From Komagataeibacter kakiaceti JCM 25156 (GTDB lineage Bacteria; Pseudomonadota; Alphaproteobacteria; Acetobacterales; Acetobacteraceae): 7,163 nt of DNA. This document shows, piece by piece, positions 6,942 through 7,163 of this stretch. The stretch spans positions 1 to 7,163 of the forward strand of contig NZ_BAIO01000095.1 of assembly GCF_000613305.1 (NCBI RefSeq). Reading direction: 5' to 3'. Position 1 is the first letter of the stretch, and the number at the start of each line of letters is the position of its first letter. A program made the translations under genes and the position numbers. The notes below the pieces were generated by a model, which saw only the letters and a list, made by a program, of their open reading frames with translations, did not search any database and was not told the origin of the DNA.

Positions 6942-7163
6942 ATGAAGCGTTTTTTCAACACGCGAGAGACAATCGTAACCGAAGCCCTGGACGGTTTCCT
7001 GCGCTCCGCCGCAGGCCGGCATCTGTGCCGGCTGGATGGTTATCCTGATACCTGCGTCATCATGCAGCGCGCGCCTGATCCCGATCGGGTTTCCGTCATT
7101 TCCGGTGGCGGTTCGGGCATGAACCCGCCCATGCCGGGTTCGTGGGCAAGGGCATGCTGACCG
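6942..7163 (+). CDS. dhaK: Dihydroxyacetone kinase, N-terminal part, one frameshift, cut by window end
   Basis: The N-terminal domain of dihydroxyacetone kinase (DhaK/Dak1 family), which makes dihydroxyacetone phosphate. The protein opens MKRFFNTRETIVTEALDGFL, continues RLDGYPDTCVIMQR and reaches the signature [21 protein letters not shown] in reconstruction. One C is missing near 7118 (GGGCATGAA should be GGGCCATGAA); without it the frame reads GSGMNPPMPGS and stops. A GGGGAG at 6925-6930 precedes the ATG; an in-frame ATG at 6915 would add nine residues but is less likely. The window ends after about 75 residues, so I cannot tell an ATP-dependent single-chain kinase from a PTS-dependent DhaK subunit, and the substrate-binding His lies outside. 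It is 123 bp after the MIP gene on the same strand. Confidence 0.9.

Noticed and set aside
1..7163. CRISPR array, toxin-antitoxin pair or defence system
   Set aside because: No regularly spaced repeats, no small overlapping gene pair and no defence-type domain were seen; any such cargo would have to lie left of the window.

Overview
The window looks like an alphaproteobacterial chromosome, most likely an acetic acid bacterium (Acetobacteraceae, perhaps Komagataeibacter or Gluconacetobacter). This rests on the feel of the GatCAB, RuvX and MIP proteins, high-GC coding on the right, and a dihydroxyacetone kinase beside a membrane channel. The placement is inference, not a database match.

Layout. 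Positions 1 to about 1767 are one end of an integrative element of lower GC. It carries a small AlpA-type regulator (+) and a P4-type tyrosine integrase (-) that converge on each other. The integrase start lies 138 bp from the 3' end of an intact tRNA-Ser(GCU) gene (1768-1860, -), the probable attachment site. The rest of the element and its other end lie outside the window to the left. From 1768 rightward is host backbone: tRNA-Ser; a tightly packed gatC-gatA-gatB operon (-, 5176 down to 1961) for the Glu-tRNA(Gln)/Asp-tRNA(Asn) amidotransferase; ruvX (+), divergent from gatC; an aquaporin/glycerol-facilitator (MIP) family channel (+); and the start of dihydroxyacetone kinase (dhaK, +), cut by the window edge.

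The most striking whole-window property is that six of the eight protein genes are broken by single-base deletions: nine in total, all -1, mostly in short runs of one base. Restoring one base at each site gives full-length normal proteins. Broken genes include gatA (three times) and gatB, which are normally essential, so uncorrected sequencing error is much more likely than decay. Automatic gene calls here would give wrong starts and split genes, so the coordinates below are for the reconstructed genes.

Functionally, gatCAB, tRNA-Ser and ruvX are translation and rRNA-processing housekeeping. The MIP channel plus dhaK suggests uptake and phosphorylation of glycerol or dihydroxyacetone, sensible in bacteria that oxidise glycerol to dihydroxyacetone in the periplasm. 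I saw no clear new system. The best leads are the MIP protein (NPS and NFA in place of the two NPA motifs, His-rich tails at both ends) and the unseen cargo of the element to the left.
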